NCBI RefSeq assembly: GCF_001625575.1
Contig: NZ_AUXV01000045.1
Coordinates: 124,001 to 188,000, forward strand
Direction: 5' to 3'
From: Pseudoalteromonas luteoviolacea S2607
GTDB lineage: Bacteria; Pseudomonadota; Gammaproteobacteria; Enterobacterales; Alteromonadaceae
DNA: 64,000 nucleotides
The notes below the pieces were generated by a model. It was not told the origin of the DNA. It saw only the letters and a program-made list of their open reading frames with translations, and searched no databases. This document shows positions 55,708 through 64,000 of this stretch, in pieces; within the stretch, counting starts at the first letter, position 1, and every line of letters begins with the position of its first letter. The translations under genes were made by a program, and so were the position numbers.

Positions 55708-57123
55708 ATGACGGTAAGGCAAATCCACCTTTGGCTACTATTAGCCTTTGCACTGTTTCTAAGGCTTATTTCTTTAGCGACTTACCCATTAATGGACACG
55801 ACCGAGGCTCGCTATGGCGAAATGGCTCGGCTTATGGTCGAAACCGGGAATTGGCTGACCCCTCAATTTGACTATGACGTGCCATTTTGGGGTAAGCCAC
55901 CGCTGTTCACTTGGATGAGTGCTACGGGGATCAAGTTATTTGGGCTAAATGAATTTGCGGTGCGAGTGCCTCATTGGTTTGCTGGGGTGTTAACTATTTG
56001 CTTCATTGGACTACTGGCTAGAAAAACCAATAACAATCCTGTTGTTGCAGCGGTTGTGGTAGCGACATGTGGTATTTTTACCATCGCATCGGGCGCGGTG
56101 ATGACTGATATGGCCCTGACTTTTGCTTTGACTATGGCTATGGTCGGTTTTTACTTATGTTGGTTACAAAAAGATGAGCATGCTCAAAAATGGGGTTATT
56201 TAGGCTTTTTTGGCTTGGCGTGTGGTTTATTGGCAAAAGGGCCCGTCGCTTTAGTCATAATGACAATAGCGGTAGTACCTTGGCTTATACTTCAACACGG
56301 CTTTTTGGGCGCATTTAAACAATTATGGAGCAGGTTTCCCGTGTTGTCTGGCAGTGCGCTTATGTTGATTGTTGCGTTACCTTGGTACGTGTTGGCAGAA
56401 ATCGCAACTCCGGGGTTTTTAGATTATTTTATTGTCGGTGAACATTTTAACCGCTTTGTCATAAGTGGTTGGGAGGGCGATTTATACGGCAATGCACATG
56501 ACAGACCTCGTGGGACTATTTGGTTGTTTTGGTTACAATCTGCTTTACCTTGGTCAGTTGTGCTGCCAGTGTTAATTTGGAAAAAACGCACTGACAAGCA
56601 AGAATTTGAAAAGGGCTACACAGGCTTATTCAGCTTTTTAGTTTTTTGGTTATTATCGCCGCTGCTTCTGTTCACTTTATCAGGAAATATATTACCTGCA
56701 TACGTGCTGCCGGGAGTGCCAGCAATCGGAGTCCTGATAGCAATGTTGGTCACCAAGAAAGATTTTAAATGGTTGTGGGGCGCTTCTGCTTTCATTCCTG
56801 TCATGTTGATGATCGTTTTGTTAGTTTTGAATTTGGGCAAGGCGGACAGCCGTAGCGATCGAGTGATCTTCGAAAAGGTATCTCGTGAGCTCCCTGTGTT
56901 CTATATCGGCAAGAGGCCGTTTTCAGGGCAGTTTTATAGTCAAGGGCAAGCAAAATTACTAAAAGACACTCGTGTTCTTACTTCTTTGAGTCGATACCAC
57001 CTTATTGGCCGGCGAGAGCAGGTCAATGCGCTTGTAGAGCAGTACTTATTGAGTTGTACGGTAGAGTTTGAATCGAAATCGGGTCGTTCACTATTCACTT
57101 GCTCAAACAGTACACGCGGTTAG
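55708..57123 (+). CDS. Family 39 glycosyltransferase, ArnT-like
   Basis: 471 aa integral membrane protein with roughly ten hydrophobic segments. The first loop has the catalytic Asp-Glu motif (DTTEARYGEMARLMVETGNWLTP), followed by FWGKPPLFTWM, matching ArnT/PMT-like lipid-linked sugar transferases. Together with the GT2 protein it probably attaches a sugar to lipid A or another envelope glycan. Its stop overlaps the upstream extension of the GtrA frame. ATG 55708 follows the GT2 stop directly. Confidence 0.88.
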   Translation: MTVRQIHLWLLLAFALFLRLISLATYPLMDTTEARYGEMARLMVETGNWLTPQFDYDVPFWGKPPLFTWMSATGIKLFGLNEFAVRVPHWFAGVLTICFIGLLARKTNNNPVVAAVVVATCGIFTIASGAVMTDMALTFALTMAMVGFYLCWLQKDEHAQKWGYLGFFGLACGLLAKGPVALVIMTIAVVPWLILQHGFLGAFKQLWSRFPVLSGSALMLIVALPWYVLAEIATPGFLDYFIVGEHFNRFVISGWEGDLYGNAHDRPRGTIWLFWLQSALPWSVVLPVLIWKKRTDKQEFEKGYTGLFSFLVFWLLSPLLLFTLSGNILPAYVLPGVPAIGVLIAMLVTKKDFKWLWGASAFIPVMLMIVLLVLNLGKADSRSDRVIFEKVSRELPVFYIGKRPFSGQFYSQGQAKLLKDTRVLTSLSRYHLIGRREQVNALVEQYLLSCTVEFESKSGRSLFTCSNSTRG

Positions 57124-57125
57124 TT

Positions 57126-57515
57126 ATGCAGCAGGTAATCAAATTTGCTCTGGTAGGAACTGTTGGGTTTGCTGTAGACGTGTCAATGTTTACTATATTT
57201 AGCTTTGGTTTGTCGCTGCATTTAGAATGGGCTAGGGTACTTGCATTTTTTGGGGCTGCGTTTACAACGTGGCTCGGCAATAGACACTTTACATTTTGCT
57301 CAAAAAACGCCAATCGAGCGGTCTCTGAATGCGTAAAAAGCTTAATTACCGCTTGCATTGCCGGCGTAATGAATTTCAGCGTATTCAAGGTGATGACCGA
57401 TTATTCAAACGAACTTTTGTTTGTGTATTTTGCCTTAGTGTGTGGTGTGTTGATAGGAATGGTGGTGAATTATGTTTTAAGTGCATTATGGGTCTTCAAA
57501 GCTCAGCACGCCTGA
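57126..57515 (+). CDS. GtrA family membrane protein
   Basis: About 129 aa with four hydrophobic helices. Typical features: VIKFALVGTVGFAVDVSMF, the third helix FFGAAFTTWLGNRHFTF and the final VNYVLSALWVF. GtrA proteins are thought to flip or help transport polyprenyl-linked sugars; here it completes a GT2-GT39-GtrA set. ATG 57126 lies two bases after the GT39 stop. Confidence 0.9.
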   Translation: MQQVIKFALVGTVGFAVDVSMFTIFSFGLSLHLEWARVLAFFGAAFTTWLGNRHFTFCSKNANRAVSECVKSLITACIAGVMNFSVFKVMTDYSNELLFVYFALVCGVLIGMVVNYVLSALWVFKAQHA

Positions 57516-57626
57516 ATACGAAGGGCATTCACATATCTGGGCTTTGTCAGCACCAAGAGCAGCACCTTGCTGTATCGCTGTTTTGATTGACGGTTTTAAT
57601 TGGTTTGGTGAAAAAACACTAGAAAT

Positions 57627-57656
57627 AAAAATGCTGCCACTAAGGACAGCATTTTG
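57627..57656 (-). terminator. Terminator of the His-rich TonB receptor gene
   Basis: On the minus strand AAAATGCTG pairs with CAGCATTTT across an 11-nt loop, followed by TTATTTC. Confidence 0.75.
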
Positions 57657-57681
57657 GGTCTCTATAAAAGAAAGGAACTGT

Positions 57682-60213
57682 TTAGAAGTAAGCTCTAATT
57701 CCAAGCTTTAAGTTACGCCCAGGGAGAGGCGCCTGATCTTTAATAAACGAGCTATGTACAAAGCCCAATTCATCTGTCAGGTTTTCTAGATTCATATAGC
57801 CAACCATGTCGATACCTTTTACTGCAAAGTCATAGCTTAGGCTTGCATCGACCAATGTGTAACCGTTAGTTACTGTCTCGTAAGAGGTTACTTTATCTTG
57901 CTCTAAGTAGCGCGTAATTGTCATATCCGCTTTAAATGGGCCGTTCTCATAAGCGTAATTAACACCAAGTTTGTTACTTGGAATACGCGGCAGGTTTTGT
58001 CCATTGTCTAGCTTAGCGCGTAAGTGGTCGCCGAATAGCTTTATGCGTGTTAAATCGTTAATTTGATAGTGAACATCAAATTCTAATCCGTAAAGTTTTG
58101 CATCTTTACTCACATATTGATAAACATCGCGCGCGCCTTCGTGCTCGTGGTCAGCAACTTCTAAACCATGCTCAGACGTAAAGAAGTAATTCGTCTTTTC
58201 TTGGTAATAGAAGTTAGAAATATCGTTGTGGAATACATTCACTGTATAGCCAAAGTCACCGATAAAGCGACGGAAGCTAATATCTAAATTAGTTGATGTT
58301 TCTTTTTCAATGTCTGTTGGCTCAAAGTGGATCTCAGTGCCTTCAATCTCATAGCCAAGACCTAATTCATAAGTGCTTGTCGCTATATGCAAGCCATTAG
58401 ATAGCAACTCTGCTGTTAAAGGTGCACGTTCTGAACGAGAAAGACTGATAGCAACATTTTCACCTGGTGCGTAGTTATATACGCCACCAATTGATGCACT
58501 CACGTTTGTCATTTCAAGTGTGTAGTCAGAGATTTGCGTTGTTTTAACCATAGCTTCTTCGTGAGCATGGTCATGATCATGGTCATCTTCGCCATGTTCG
58601 TCGTGGTCATCATCGTGACCTACATGTGTTTCAGTGATACGGCTTGATAGCTCAAAATCTTCAACGCGCGCACCTAACTCTAGAGTGAAATCACCAAACT
58701 CTCTTTCTTCTAAAATGTAGAATGCATGGGTTGTGGTATTTGTAGCTGGCGTGAAAGCTTCGGCGCCTTGGGCTTCATAATCGCTGTCAGAGTAGTGGTA
58801 ACCAAAGATACCATGCCAGTCGCCAATACGGTGTTCAAAGTTGGTGCGAAGCTCAGTTGTTTCATTTTTGAATACTGTGCCAATTGCGCCGCCTTCAATT
58901 TCTGCGTGCTCATAATCTGTATAACCTGCACGGACCTGAATAGACTCTAGCCAGTTGTTGTGAAGTGCATAGTTAAATAAAGCTTGCCATCTGTCTTGTT
59001 TAACGCGTGCGAACACATTGTGGTTTTCACCTTCGTGCTCGTGTGCATCATCCTCACCATGGTCGTCATCGTGGTCATGACCATCTTCATCTTCGTGCCC
59101 ATGATCATCATGGCCGTGATCGTGGCTGTGTGCAGGAATACCGTAATCAGTTTCAATACGGCCGTAAGAAATACCAGCGGTGATATGATCTGAAACGTAG
59201 CTAGTGCCGATATTAAATACTTCAGAGTCGATAAATGTATTATCTACTTTTTCTGCGAATTCAGCTGCGTGCTCTTCTTCACCTTCGTGTTCTTCGCCTT
59301 CATGAGCGTGATCATGGTCATCATGTCCGTGTTCATCCTCGTGATGCTCGTCATGGTCACCAGGTAATTCAAAGCTTGGTGTTTCATAGTCGTCGCCTTG
59401 ACGCTTTACACCATCAAAGTGGAAGTTAAAGCCTTCGTGGCCTGTTTCGAACAATACAGCGTACGTATTGGTGTTCGAATTCGTATCATGACTGTAATTA
59501 ACAGCGCCTTGAGGCGCTTCAATAACGTCAGTCGGAATGCGGTTATCAACTACGTTAACAACACCGCCAATCGCACCTGAGCCATAAAGCAAAGTTGCAG
59601 GGCCGCGAAGGATCTCAATTTGCTCAGCGCCTAGTGCATCATTTGTATTCGCATGGTCAGGACCAACGCGTGAAGCATCACTGCTGTCTAGGCCGTTTTG
59701 TGTAATTTTAACGCGAGGACCGTCTAATCCACGAATAATTGGACTTGAAGAAACAGGACCAAAGTAGCTCGCATTAACACCTGGTAAGCCTTTAAGTGTT
59801 TCACCTAAAGTTGGCTTAGCTGAGTTTTTGAGCGTATCACCACTTACTACGGTAACTGGTGAAGCCATTTCCATGTTGCTTTTGTGCAGGGCAGATGCAT
59901 ATACAACAATACTCTCTACAGAGCTTGGTGTTAGCGTAACAGTAACAAAAGGAGAGTCCGGATTAACGTCTAAGCGTTGATCAATAAAGTTGTTTTTTGA
60001 AACATGTAACTGAGATGCTGCGTCAACCGCGATTGTGAAGTTGCCTTCAGCATCTGTTTTAATTGTTTGTGATTTACCGTGCAAGTGAACATCTGCGTTG
60101 CTAACTGGTAGGTTGTTGTTATCTACAACTTTACCTTTTAACTCGCCAGCATATGCTGACGTTGACAGCATTACTGCGCTGACACTCAGAGAGATTAAAG
60201 ATTGTTTAAACAT
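57682..60213 (-). CDS. Histidine-rich TonB-dependent receptor, probably zinc
   Basis: About 843 aa. ATG 60213 gives a clean Sec signal (ending STSAYAGE); the frame extends upstream without a family match. N-terminal CarboxypepD_reg-type domain (GKVVDNNNLPVSNADVHLHG), a plug with IEILRGPATLLYGSGAIGGVVNVVD, and a 22-strand-type barrel ending in Phe. Three long loops are full of His/Asp/Glu (HDEHHEDEHGHDDHDHAHE at about 300-320 and two others). Such receptors (ZnuD-like) import zinc. Two Zur-like boxes upstream agree. Barrel length and plug otherwise normal. Confidence 0.92.
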   Translation of the reverse strand: MFKQSLISLSVSAVMLSTSAYAGELKGKVVDNNNLPVSNADVHLHGKSQTIKTDAEGNFTIAVDAASQLHVSKNNFIDQRLDVNPDSPFVTVTLTPSSVESIVVYASALHKSNMEMASPVTVVSGDTLKNSAKPTLGETLKGLPGVNASYFGPVSSSPIIRGLDGPRVKITQNGLDSSDASRVGPDHANTNDALGAEQIEILRGPATLLYGSGAIGGVVNVVDNRIPTDVIEAPQGAVNYSHDTNSNTNTYAVLFETGHEGFNFHFDGVKRQGDDYETPSFELPGDHDEHHEDEHGHDDHDHAHEGEEHEGEEEHAAEFAEKVDNTFIDSEVFNIGTSYVSDHITAGISYGRIETDYGIPAHSHDHGHDDHGHEDEDGHDHDDDHGEDDAHEHEGENHNVFARVKQDRWQALFNYALHNNWLESIQVRAGYTDYEHAEIEGGAIGTVFKNETTELRTNFEHRIGDWHGIFGYHYSDSDYEAQGAEAFTPATNTTTHAFYILEEREFGDFTLELGARVEDFELSSRITETHVGHDDDHDEHGEDDHDHDHAHEEAMVKTTQISDYTLEMTNVSASIGGVYNYAPGENVAISLSRSERAPLTAELLSNGLHIATSTYELGLGYEIEGTEIHFEPTDIEKETSTNLDISFRRFIGDFGYTVNVFHNDISNFYYQEKTNYFFTSEHGLEVADHEHEGARDVYQYVSKDAKLYGLEFDVHYQINDLTRIKLFGDHLRAKLDNGQNLPRIPSNKLGVNYAYENGPFKADMTITRYLEQDKVTSYETVTNGYTLVDASLSYDFAVKGIDMVGYMNLENLTDELGFVHSSFIKDQAPLPGRNLKLGIRAYF

Positions 60214-60250
60214 GTTATTACTTATTGATTGTGATAATGATTGTGAACTT

Positions 60251-60263
60251 GTAATAATATAAC
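60251..60263. promoter_or_regulatory. Zur-like box 2 (one mismatch)
   Basis: GTAATAATATAAC differs by one base from the palindromic core GTTATANTATAAC. It is the copy nearer the receptor start. Confidence 0.6.
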
Positions 60264-60288
60264 ACCTCATTTTTTCAAAAACAATGAT

Positions 60289-60301
60289 GTTATACTATAA
60301 C
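60289..60301. promoter_or_regulatory. Zur box 1 (perfect dyad)
   Basis: GTTATACTATAAC is an exact match to the gammaproteobacterial Zur core GTTATANTATAAC, 76 bp upstream of the receptor start and 66 bp ahead of the divergent yaeQ start. Confidence 0.75.
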
Positions 60302-60366
60302 TTTAAGTTTGAATTATATTTGACTGTTCCTATATTTAAGCTAGAGCGCGTTAAACTGAGCCTAGT

Positions 60367-60891
60367 ATGACTGGACCATTTGTTTTCAAAGTAAGGTTGA
60401 AAATAGCGGATTTGTTTCATCAAGCAAATCACCTTGAAACCTTTACGACAGCATTACAAAAAGCAGAAACGCTTGAACATTTCGTGTTAAAGCTTATCGG
60501 ATACTGTGCCCTGTCTTATAGTGATAAAGTACGTTGGTTAAACAGTCGCGAAAAGTCTAGCCCTGACGTATGGCATGAAGATGACAGTGGGTTAATCGAA
60601 AATGCACTGTTTATTGGGCCCACGGAGCTAGGTGATATTCAAAAGTATGGAAAACTCTACAGTAAAACCATCATTTTTTTAGTCCACGATGACGAGTGGT
60701 TTAATGCTTTGGAGCCGCATCTCATTGCGTTACCCAACATTCGCATATTTTCGGTAAATCAAACATGGGTTGACGATTTGGTGTCGGCTCTGACACGCAG
60801 TTTGCACTGGGATGTGGTGATAGAAGACGGCGCAATTGCAATTAGCAATGGCACCGATTACTTTCAAACAGAAGTTCAAAGATTAAGTTAG
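60367..60891 (+). CDS. yaeQ: YaeQ family protein
   Basis: 174 aa, recognised by FKVRLKIADLFHQ at the start, the PDVWHEDDSGLIENALFIG segment and the IIFLVHDDEWF strand. YaeQ has a PD-(D/E)XK-nuclease-like fold of unknown substrate. It is divergent from the zinc receptor and shares its control region, so it could be Zur-influenced. The stop overlaps the yfaE stop by 9 bases on the opposite strand. Confidence 0.88.
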   Translation: MTGPFVFKVRLKIADLFHQANHLETFTTALQKAETLEHFVLKLIGYCALSYSDKVRWLNSREKSSPDVWHEDDSGLIENALFIGPTELGDIQKYGKLYSKTIIFLVHDDEWFNALEPHLIALPNIRIFSVNQTWVDDLVSALTRSLHWDVVIEDGAIAISNGTDYFQTEVQRLS

Positions 60892-61155
60892 CTTAATCAC
60901 AATGTCGGTTATTGGCTTCGAACAGCACAATAGCACCTCTCCATCTCGCACAAATGCTAAGGGCTCTTGGTTGTATACTGTTTTGCCTTGCACTAACTTT
61001 GCTCGACACGCTCCGCAATAACCTTCTCGGCATTGGTAGGGGACATCGATGTTGTTTTGTTCAAGAGTACATAGAAGTGAAGGTGATTGAGCCGCAAATT
61101 TTAGCGGCTCTTCGTGGTCTTCGATTGTTATCGTCGGTTGTGGCCTTTCTTCCAT
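60883..61155 (-). CDS. yfaE: 2Fe-2S ferredoxin of class I ribonucleotide reductase (YfaE-like)
   Basis: 90 aa, plant-type ferredoxin with CREGYCGACR and the distant CCSK for the fourth Cys. YfaE helps regenerate the NrdB diferric-tyrosyl cofactor. It sits directly after nrdB (its start overlaps the nrdB stop), the standard nrdB-yfaE arrangement. Confidence 0.92.
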   Translation of the reverse strand: MEERPQPTITIEDHEEPLKFAAQSPSLLCTLEQNNIDVPYQCREGYCGACRAKLVQGKTVYNQEPLAFVRDGEVLLCCSKPITDIVIKLT

Positions 61156-62285
61156 TACAGGTCGAAATCACCAAAGTCTGACGCACTTACTTCAGAATCG
61201 ATTTGACCAACTAGGTATGAGCTGATTTCAGCTTCTTGTGGAGCAACCTGAACATTGTCAGAAACCAACCAAGCGTTAATCCATGGAATCGGGTTACTTT
61301 TGCTTTCGAATTGAGTTGGTAATCCAACAGCTGCCATACGTACGTTTGTTATGTACTCTACGTATTGGCACAAAATGTCTTTGTTAAGGCCAATCATTGA
61401 ACCGTCTTTAAAGAGGTATTCTGCCCATTCTTTTTCTTGCTGCGCAGCTTCTACAAACATTTGGATAGCTTCTTCTTGGCATTGCGCCGCAACAATTGAC
61501 ATCTCAGGATCGTCTTTACCTTCTTGCATGATATTCAACATGTGTTGAGTGCCTGAAAGATGAAGCGCTTCATCACGCGCGATTAGCTTGATGATTTTTG
61601 CGTTACCTTCCATAAGCTCACGCTCTGCAAAAGCAAACGAACATGCAAAACTTACATAGAAACGAATCGCTTCTAATATGTTTACTGACATAATGCAGAG
61701 GTAAAGCAGCTTTTTCAGTTCAAACAGGTTAATATGAACTGTCTCGCCGTTAATTTCATGCTTGCCTTCACCATACATATTGTAAATAGATACTTTCTCG
61801 ATTAACTCATCGTAGTATTTAGTTACAGAGTCTGCGCGTTCACTGATTTTCTCGTTCTCAACGATGTCATCGAAAATAAGTTCTGGCTGTTTAGTTACAT
61901 TACGAATGATATGCGTATATGAACGGCTGTGTATTGTTTCACTGAATGCCCATGTTTCAATCCAAGTTTCTAGCTCAGGGATTGATACGATAGGCAGTAA
62001 TGCAACATTAGGTGAACGACCTTGAACACTATCTAGCAGTGTTTGGTACTTCAAGTTGCTAAGGAAAATATGCTTCTCGTGTTCAGGTAGCGCCTGAAAA
62101 TCTAACCTGTCTTTACTTACGTCGACTTCTTCAGGACGCCAAAAGAAAGATAACTGTTTTTCAATTAGCTTCTCAAATATTGGGTATTTCTGCTGATCAT
62201 AGCGAGATACATTAACAGATTGGCCAAAAAACATTGGCTCTTTTAGTTGATCATTATGTTTTCTGTTAAACGTAGAATACGACAT
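61155..62285 (-). CDS. nrdB: Ribonucleotide reductase class Ia, beta subunit
   Basis: 376 aa, the radical-bearing subunit that, with NrdA, makes deoxyribonucleotides. The match to E. coli NrdB by memory is near full length: SNLKYQTLLDSVQGRSPNVALL, ETIHSRSYTHI (radical Tyr), SFACSFAFAERELMEGNAK, ARDEALHLSGTQHML (iron-binding Glu/His), and the C-terminal tail that binds NrdA. Start ATG 62285. nrdA is not upstream in the window; 871 bp of non-coding DNA and a gene on the other strand are there instead. Confidence 0.95.
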   Translation of the reverse strand: MSYSTFNRKHNDQLKEPMFFGQSVNVSRYDQQKYPIFEKLIEKQLSFFWRPEEVDVSKDRLDFQALPEHEKHIFLSNLKYQTLLDSVQGRSPNVALLPIVSIPELETWIETWAFSETIHSRSYTHIIRNVTKQPELIFDDIVENEKISERADSVTKYYDELIEKVSIYNMYGEGKHEINGETVHINLFELKKLLYLCIMSVNILEAIRFYVSFACSFAFAERELMEGNAKIIKLIARDEALHLSGTQHMLNIMQEGKDDPEMSIVAAQCQEEAIQMFVEAAQQEKEWAEYLFKDGSMIGLNKDILCQYVEYITNVRMAAVGLPTQFESKSNPIPWINAWLVSDNVQVAPQEAEISSYLVGQIDSEVSASDFGDFDL

Positions 62286-63156
62286 AAATAATACTCGATA
62301 CCAAAAAATAGCGGAGTCTAAACGACTGAACCGCTGGAAAGTTTACAATTTATCATGACACAAAGTGCTAAAATAGAGATTCGAAACCCCTTTACAGGGA
62401 CTACAAAATTTGCTCCGTTACACTTGATGTCATTAAACCCAGAGCGTGTGTTTCAGTATACGAATGTATCACAGAATTCGATTCCACACCGCAAATAAAT
62501 TTTTTAGAATTACCTGCTAACCGTCTTGACAAACTCCTCTAAATATCAAAGTTCCCCGTTCTACTAGTAATCAAAAAATGTCATTTTAACTCTATAATTC
62601 ATAGGGTTAATCGAGTTTTAGCTTGTTTCTAAAGCGTTTGTCTTTGAACTGAAAAAAGAACTAAACGCAGCGACATGCTTTATGCGATTTGAATTTTTCG
62701 ATGTAGATTTAAACAGCTTAGCCAAAGTTTTCAAGTAATCGACTATTTGGGTAAAAAACAAGACATGTTGTGTATCTTGTCTTTTATTTTTCAAACCATA
62801 GGAGCTGATAGCCTGGCCAATTTGGGTGTGCTATCTATAGATAAACCTGTGCGCTTCAGCGCAATGGCTACGCTTGGATAATTAGGATGAAAAACCAATA
62901 ATTTTTAAGAAGATAGCGAATAAATGTCACAGTTTTTATCTTTACTGACTGGTAAATGTATTGTGGTAGGTTAGGTGTGTTTGTTATTTAAGTCATTCTA
63001 TTAACGAATTAGAAGAATTTTTCCTTGGAATTGAGATAAAACGGATTATGCGTTTAATGTTGAAATTAAACGAAAGATTTTTTGGTCGAATAGAACTGCT
63101 TTATGAGTTCGGGCCATTGTTGAGAGTCGTCATGGAGCAAAGCAATTAGGTTATCT
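62286..63156. other. Intergenic region between nrdB and the SDR gene
   Basis: About 870 bp without a credible long ORF. A 40-codon fragment ending at 62738 (FELKKELNAATCFMRFEFF...) and a weak hairpin AAGACA/TGTCTT with a T-run (62759-62790) are visible. No NrdR box of the form ACACTATATATTGTGT is recognised. It must contain the nrdB promoter. Confidence 0.55.
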
Positions 63157-64000
63157 ATGAGTAAACAAATTTTAGTGACGGGCGCTTCGTCAGGAATAGG
63201 GCTGTGTCTTGTTCATCACTTATCTTCTATTGGGCATACCGTTTACGCTGGTGTTCGCAAGCAACAAGACTTTAATCTGTTAGTCGGATTTAAAAATATC
63301 ATTCCAGTAATCTTAGATGTAACTAACAACGCTGATATTGCAGAATTCAAAGCGATAATTAAGGCGTCAAATAGGCCTCTTTATGGACTTGTAAATAATG
63401 CTGGGTTAGGTGGCTTAGGGCATTTTAATGCTTGGCAAGAAGATGAACTTAAAGTCATGTTTGATGTAAATGTATTTGGTCCGTGGCGTCTTACCAAGGC
63501 ATGTATCGACTCACTGTTAGTAGCTCAAGGCAGAGTAGTAAACATAGGTGCACAAAGCTGTGTGACAGGAACTGAGCTTTTAGGCCCTTATACAATGACA
63601 AAAAACGCGCTAGATGCATTTACTGAATCTTTACGTAACGAAGTCACTGAATTTGGTGTAAAAGTAAGTTTAATTCAGCCCGGAAACATAAAGTCAAAAA
63701 TGGAAGAGTCGACCAATAGCGCTAGTTTAGAGAGGCTAGAGCGGACATCATTTCCATTTAATACGCGTGCAAGAATATTGATTAATAATATTTTAGAGCA
63801 GCAAGAAAGGCCTGAGTTTGTCGCCTATGCGGATGCTTCGGAGCCGGAGTTTGTGTCCCATGCTGTTGAACATGCGTTGTTTAGCGATGAGCCAAAGGAG
63901 AGATATGTAATTGGTACTCATAATGAAGGAACAAGATTGATCGAAACACTTTTAAAACGAGTTGTTCAGACAAACAAAAATCCAGACCTTCATTACACAA
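63157..64000 (+). CDS. Short-chain dehydrogenase, 3' end beyond the window
   Basis: Open from ATG 63157 to the window end with no stop, so the gene is cut. At least 281 residues. Classic SDR: TGASSGIGL at the start, NNAGLGG, NIGAQSCVTG, catalytic YTMTK and PGNIKSKM. SDRs of this length with a C-terminal extension act on steroids, retinoids or fatty acyl substrates; the substrate here is unknown. No strong ribosome-binding site is obvious (ATTAGGTTATCT). Confidence 0.85.
   Translation, partial: MSKQILVTGASSGIGLCLVHHLSSIGHTVYAGVRKQQDFNLLVGFKNIIPVILDVTNNADIAEFKAIIKASNRPLYGLVNNAGLGGLGHFNAWQEDELKVMFDVNVFGPWRLTKACIDSLLVAQGRVVNIGAQSCVTGTELLGPYTMTKNALDAFTESLRNEVTEFGVKVSLIQPGNIKSKMEESTNSASLERLERTSFPFNTRARILINNILEQQERPEFVAYADASEPEFVSHAVEHALFSDEPKERYVIGTHNEGTRLIETLLKRVVQTNKNPDLHYT

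Noticed and set aside
58560..59400. Long open frames on the other strand within the His-rich receptor gene
   Set aside because: They arise from codon bias of His/Asp/Glu-rich loops; the receptor reading explains the DNA.
62629..62740. 40-codon ORF fragment (FELKKELNAATCFMRFEFF...) in the nrdB upstream region
   Set aside because: No start codon or ribosome-binding site, not recognised, and short enough to be chance.

Overview
The window looks like chromosomal DNA of a marine gammaproteobacterium of the Alteromonadales, most probably Pseudoalteromonas. The core genes (pykA, gnd, ansA, sppA, fadH, upp, nrdB with its ferredoxin, yaeQ) are gammaproteobacterial in type. The DNA is moderately AT-rich. 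The accessory genes are those of a marine heterotroph: three TonB-dependent receptors, a secreted subtilase with PKD and carbohydrate-binding modules, a haem-binding chemoreceptor and many two-component systems. The genus is an inference from gene content.

Layout. 1-7.2 kb: a five-gene operon of two imelysin-like lipoproteins, two di-haem DUF1111 proteins and a DUF1513 protein, an iron-linked set. 7.6-9.6 kb: secreted serine protease. 9.9-12.1 kb: siderophore-type TonB receptor under a Fur box, divergent from a LytS/LytTR-type two-component pair (12.4-14.3 kb). 14.4-17.6 kb: pykA divergent from gnd, with a perfect 14-bp palindrome between them. 17.7-20.7 kb: sppA-ansA. 20.9-25 kb: fadH, a DoxX-like gene, a YdjA-like nitroreductase and upp. 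25-27.6 kb: a three-gene operon (SDR, DUF2141, VTT membrane protein) divergent from a Crp/Fnr-type regulator.

27.9-40.0 kb is the most unusual part: six genes on one strand with overlaps or gaps of at most 12 nt. They encode (1) a 1241-aa protein with a nucleoside-deoxyribosyltransferase-like (NDT-like) domain, one apparently intact TIR domain, two diverged TIR-like domains, a membrane segment, a coiled coil and a C-terminal beta-rich region; (2) a TonB-dependent receptor; (3) a condensation-less A-A-PCP-TE peptide synthetase; (4) a small NDT-like paralogue that has lost the catalytic-position Glu; (5) an unknown protein; (6) an MscS-like membrane protein. I know of no described system with this composition and regard it as the best candidate for an undescribed one, perhaps in conflict, immunity or signalling.

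40.2-50 kb is a patchwork: a Pmp3 peptide, a Sel1-repeat protein, a haem-type chemoreceptor, a small Cys-containing exported protein, a LysR/oxidoreductase pair, a group of immunity-like genes including a broken membrane-protein ORF, and a signal peptidase I. 50.1-52.2 kb holds a methyltransferase and an acyltransferase-cNMP-domain fusion, bracketed by a 24-bp direct repeat. 52.6-57.5 kb holds an OmpR-type two-component system divergent from a GT2-GT39-GtrA glycosylation operon. 57.7-60.3 kb is a His-rich TonB receptor preceded by two Zur-like boxes and divergent from yaeQ. nrdB and its ferredoxin follow without nrdA upstream, and the window ends inside a short-chain dehydrogenase. I saw no rRNA, tRNA, CRISPR array or complete insertion sequence.
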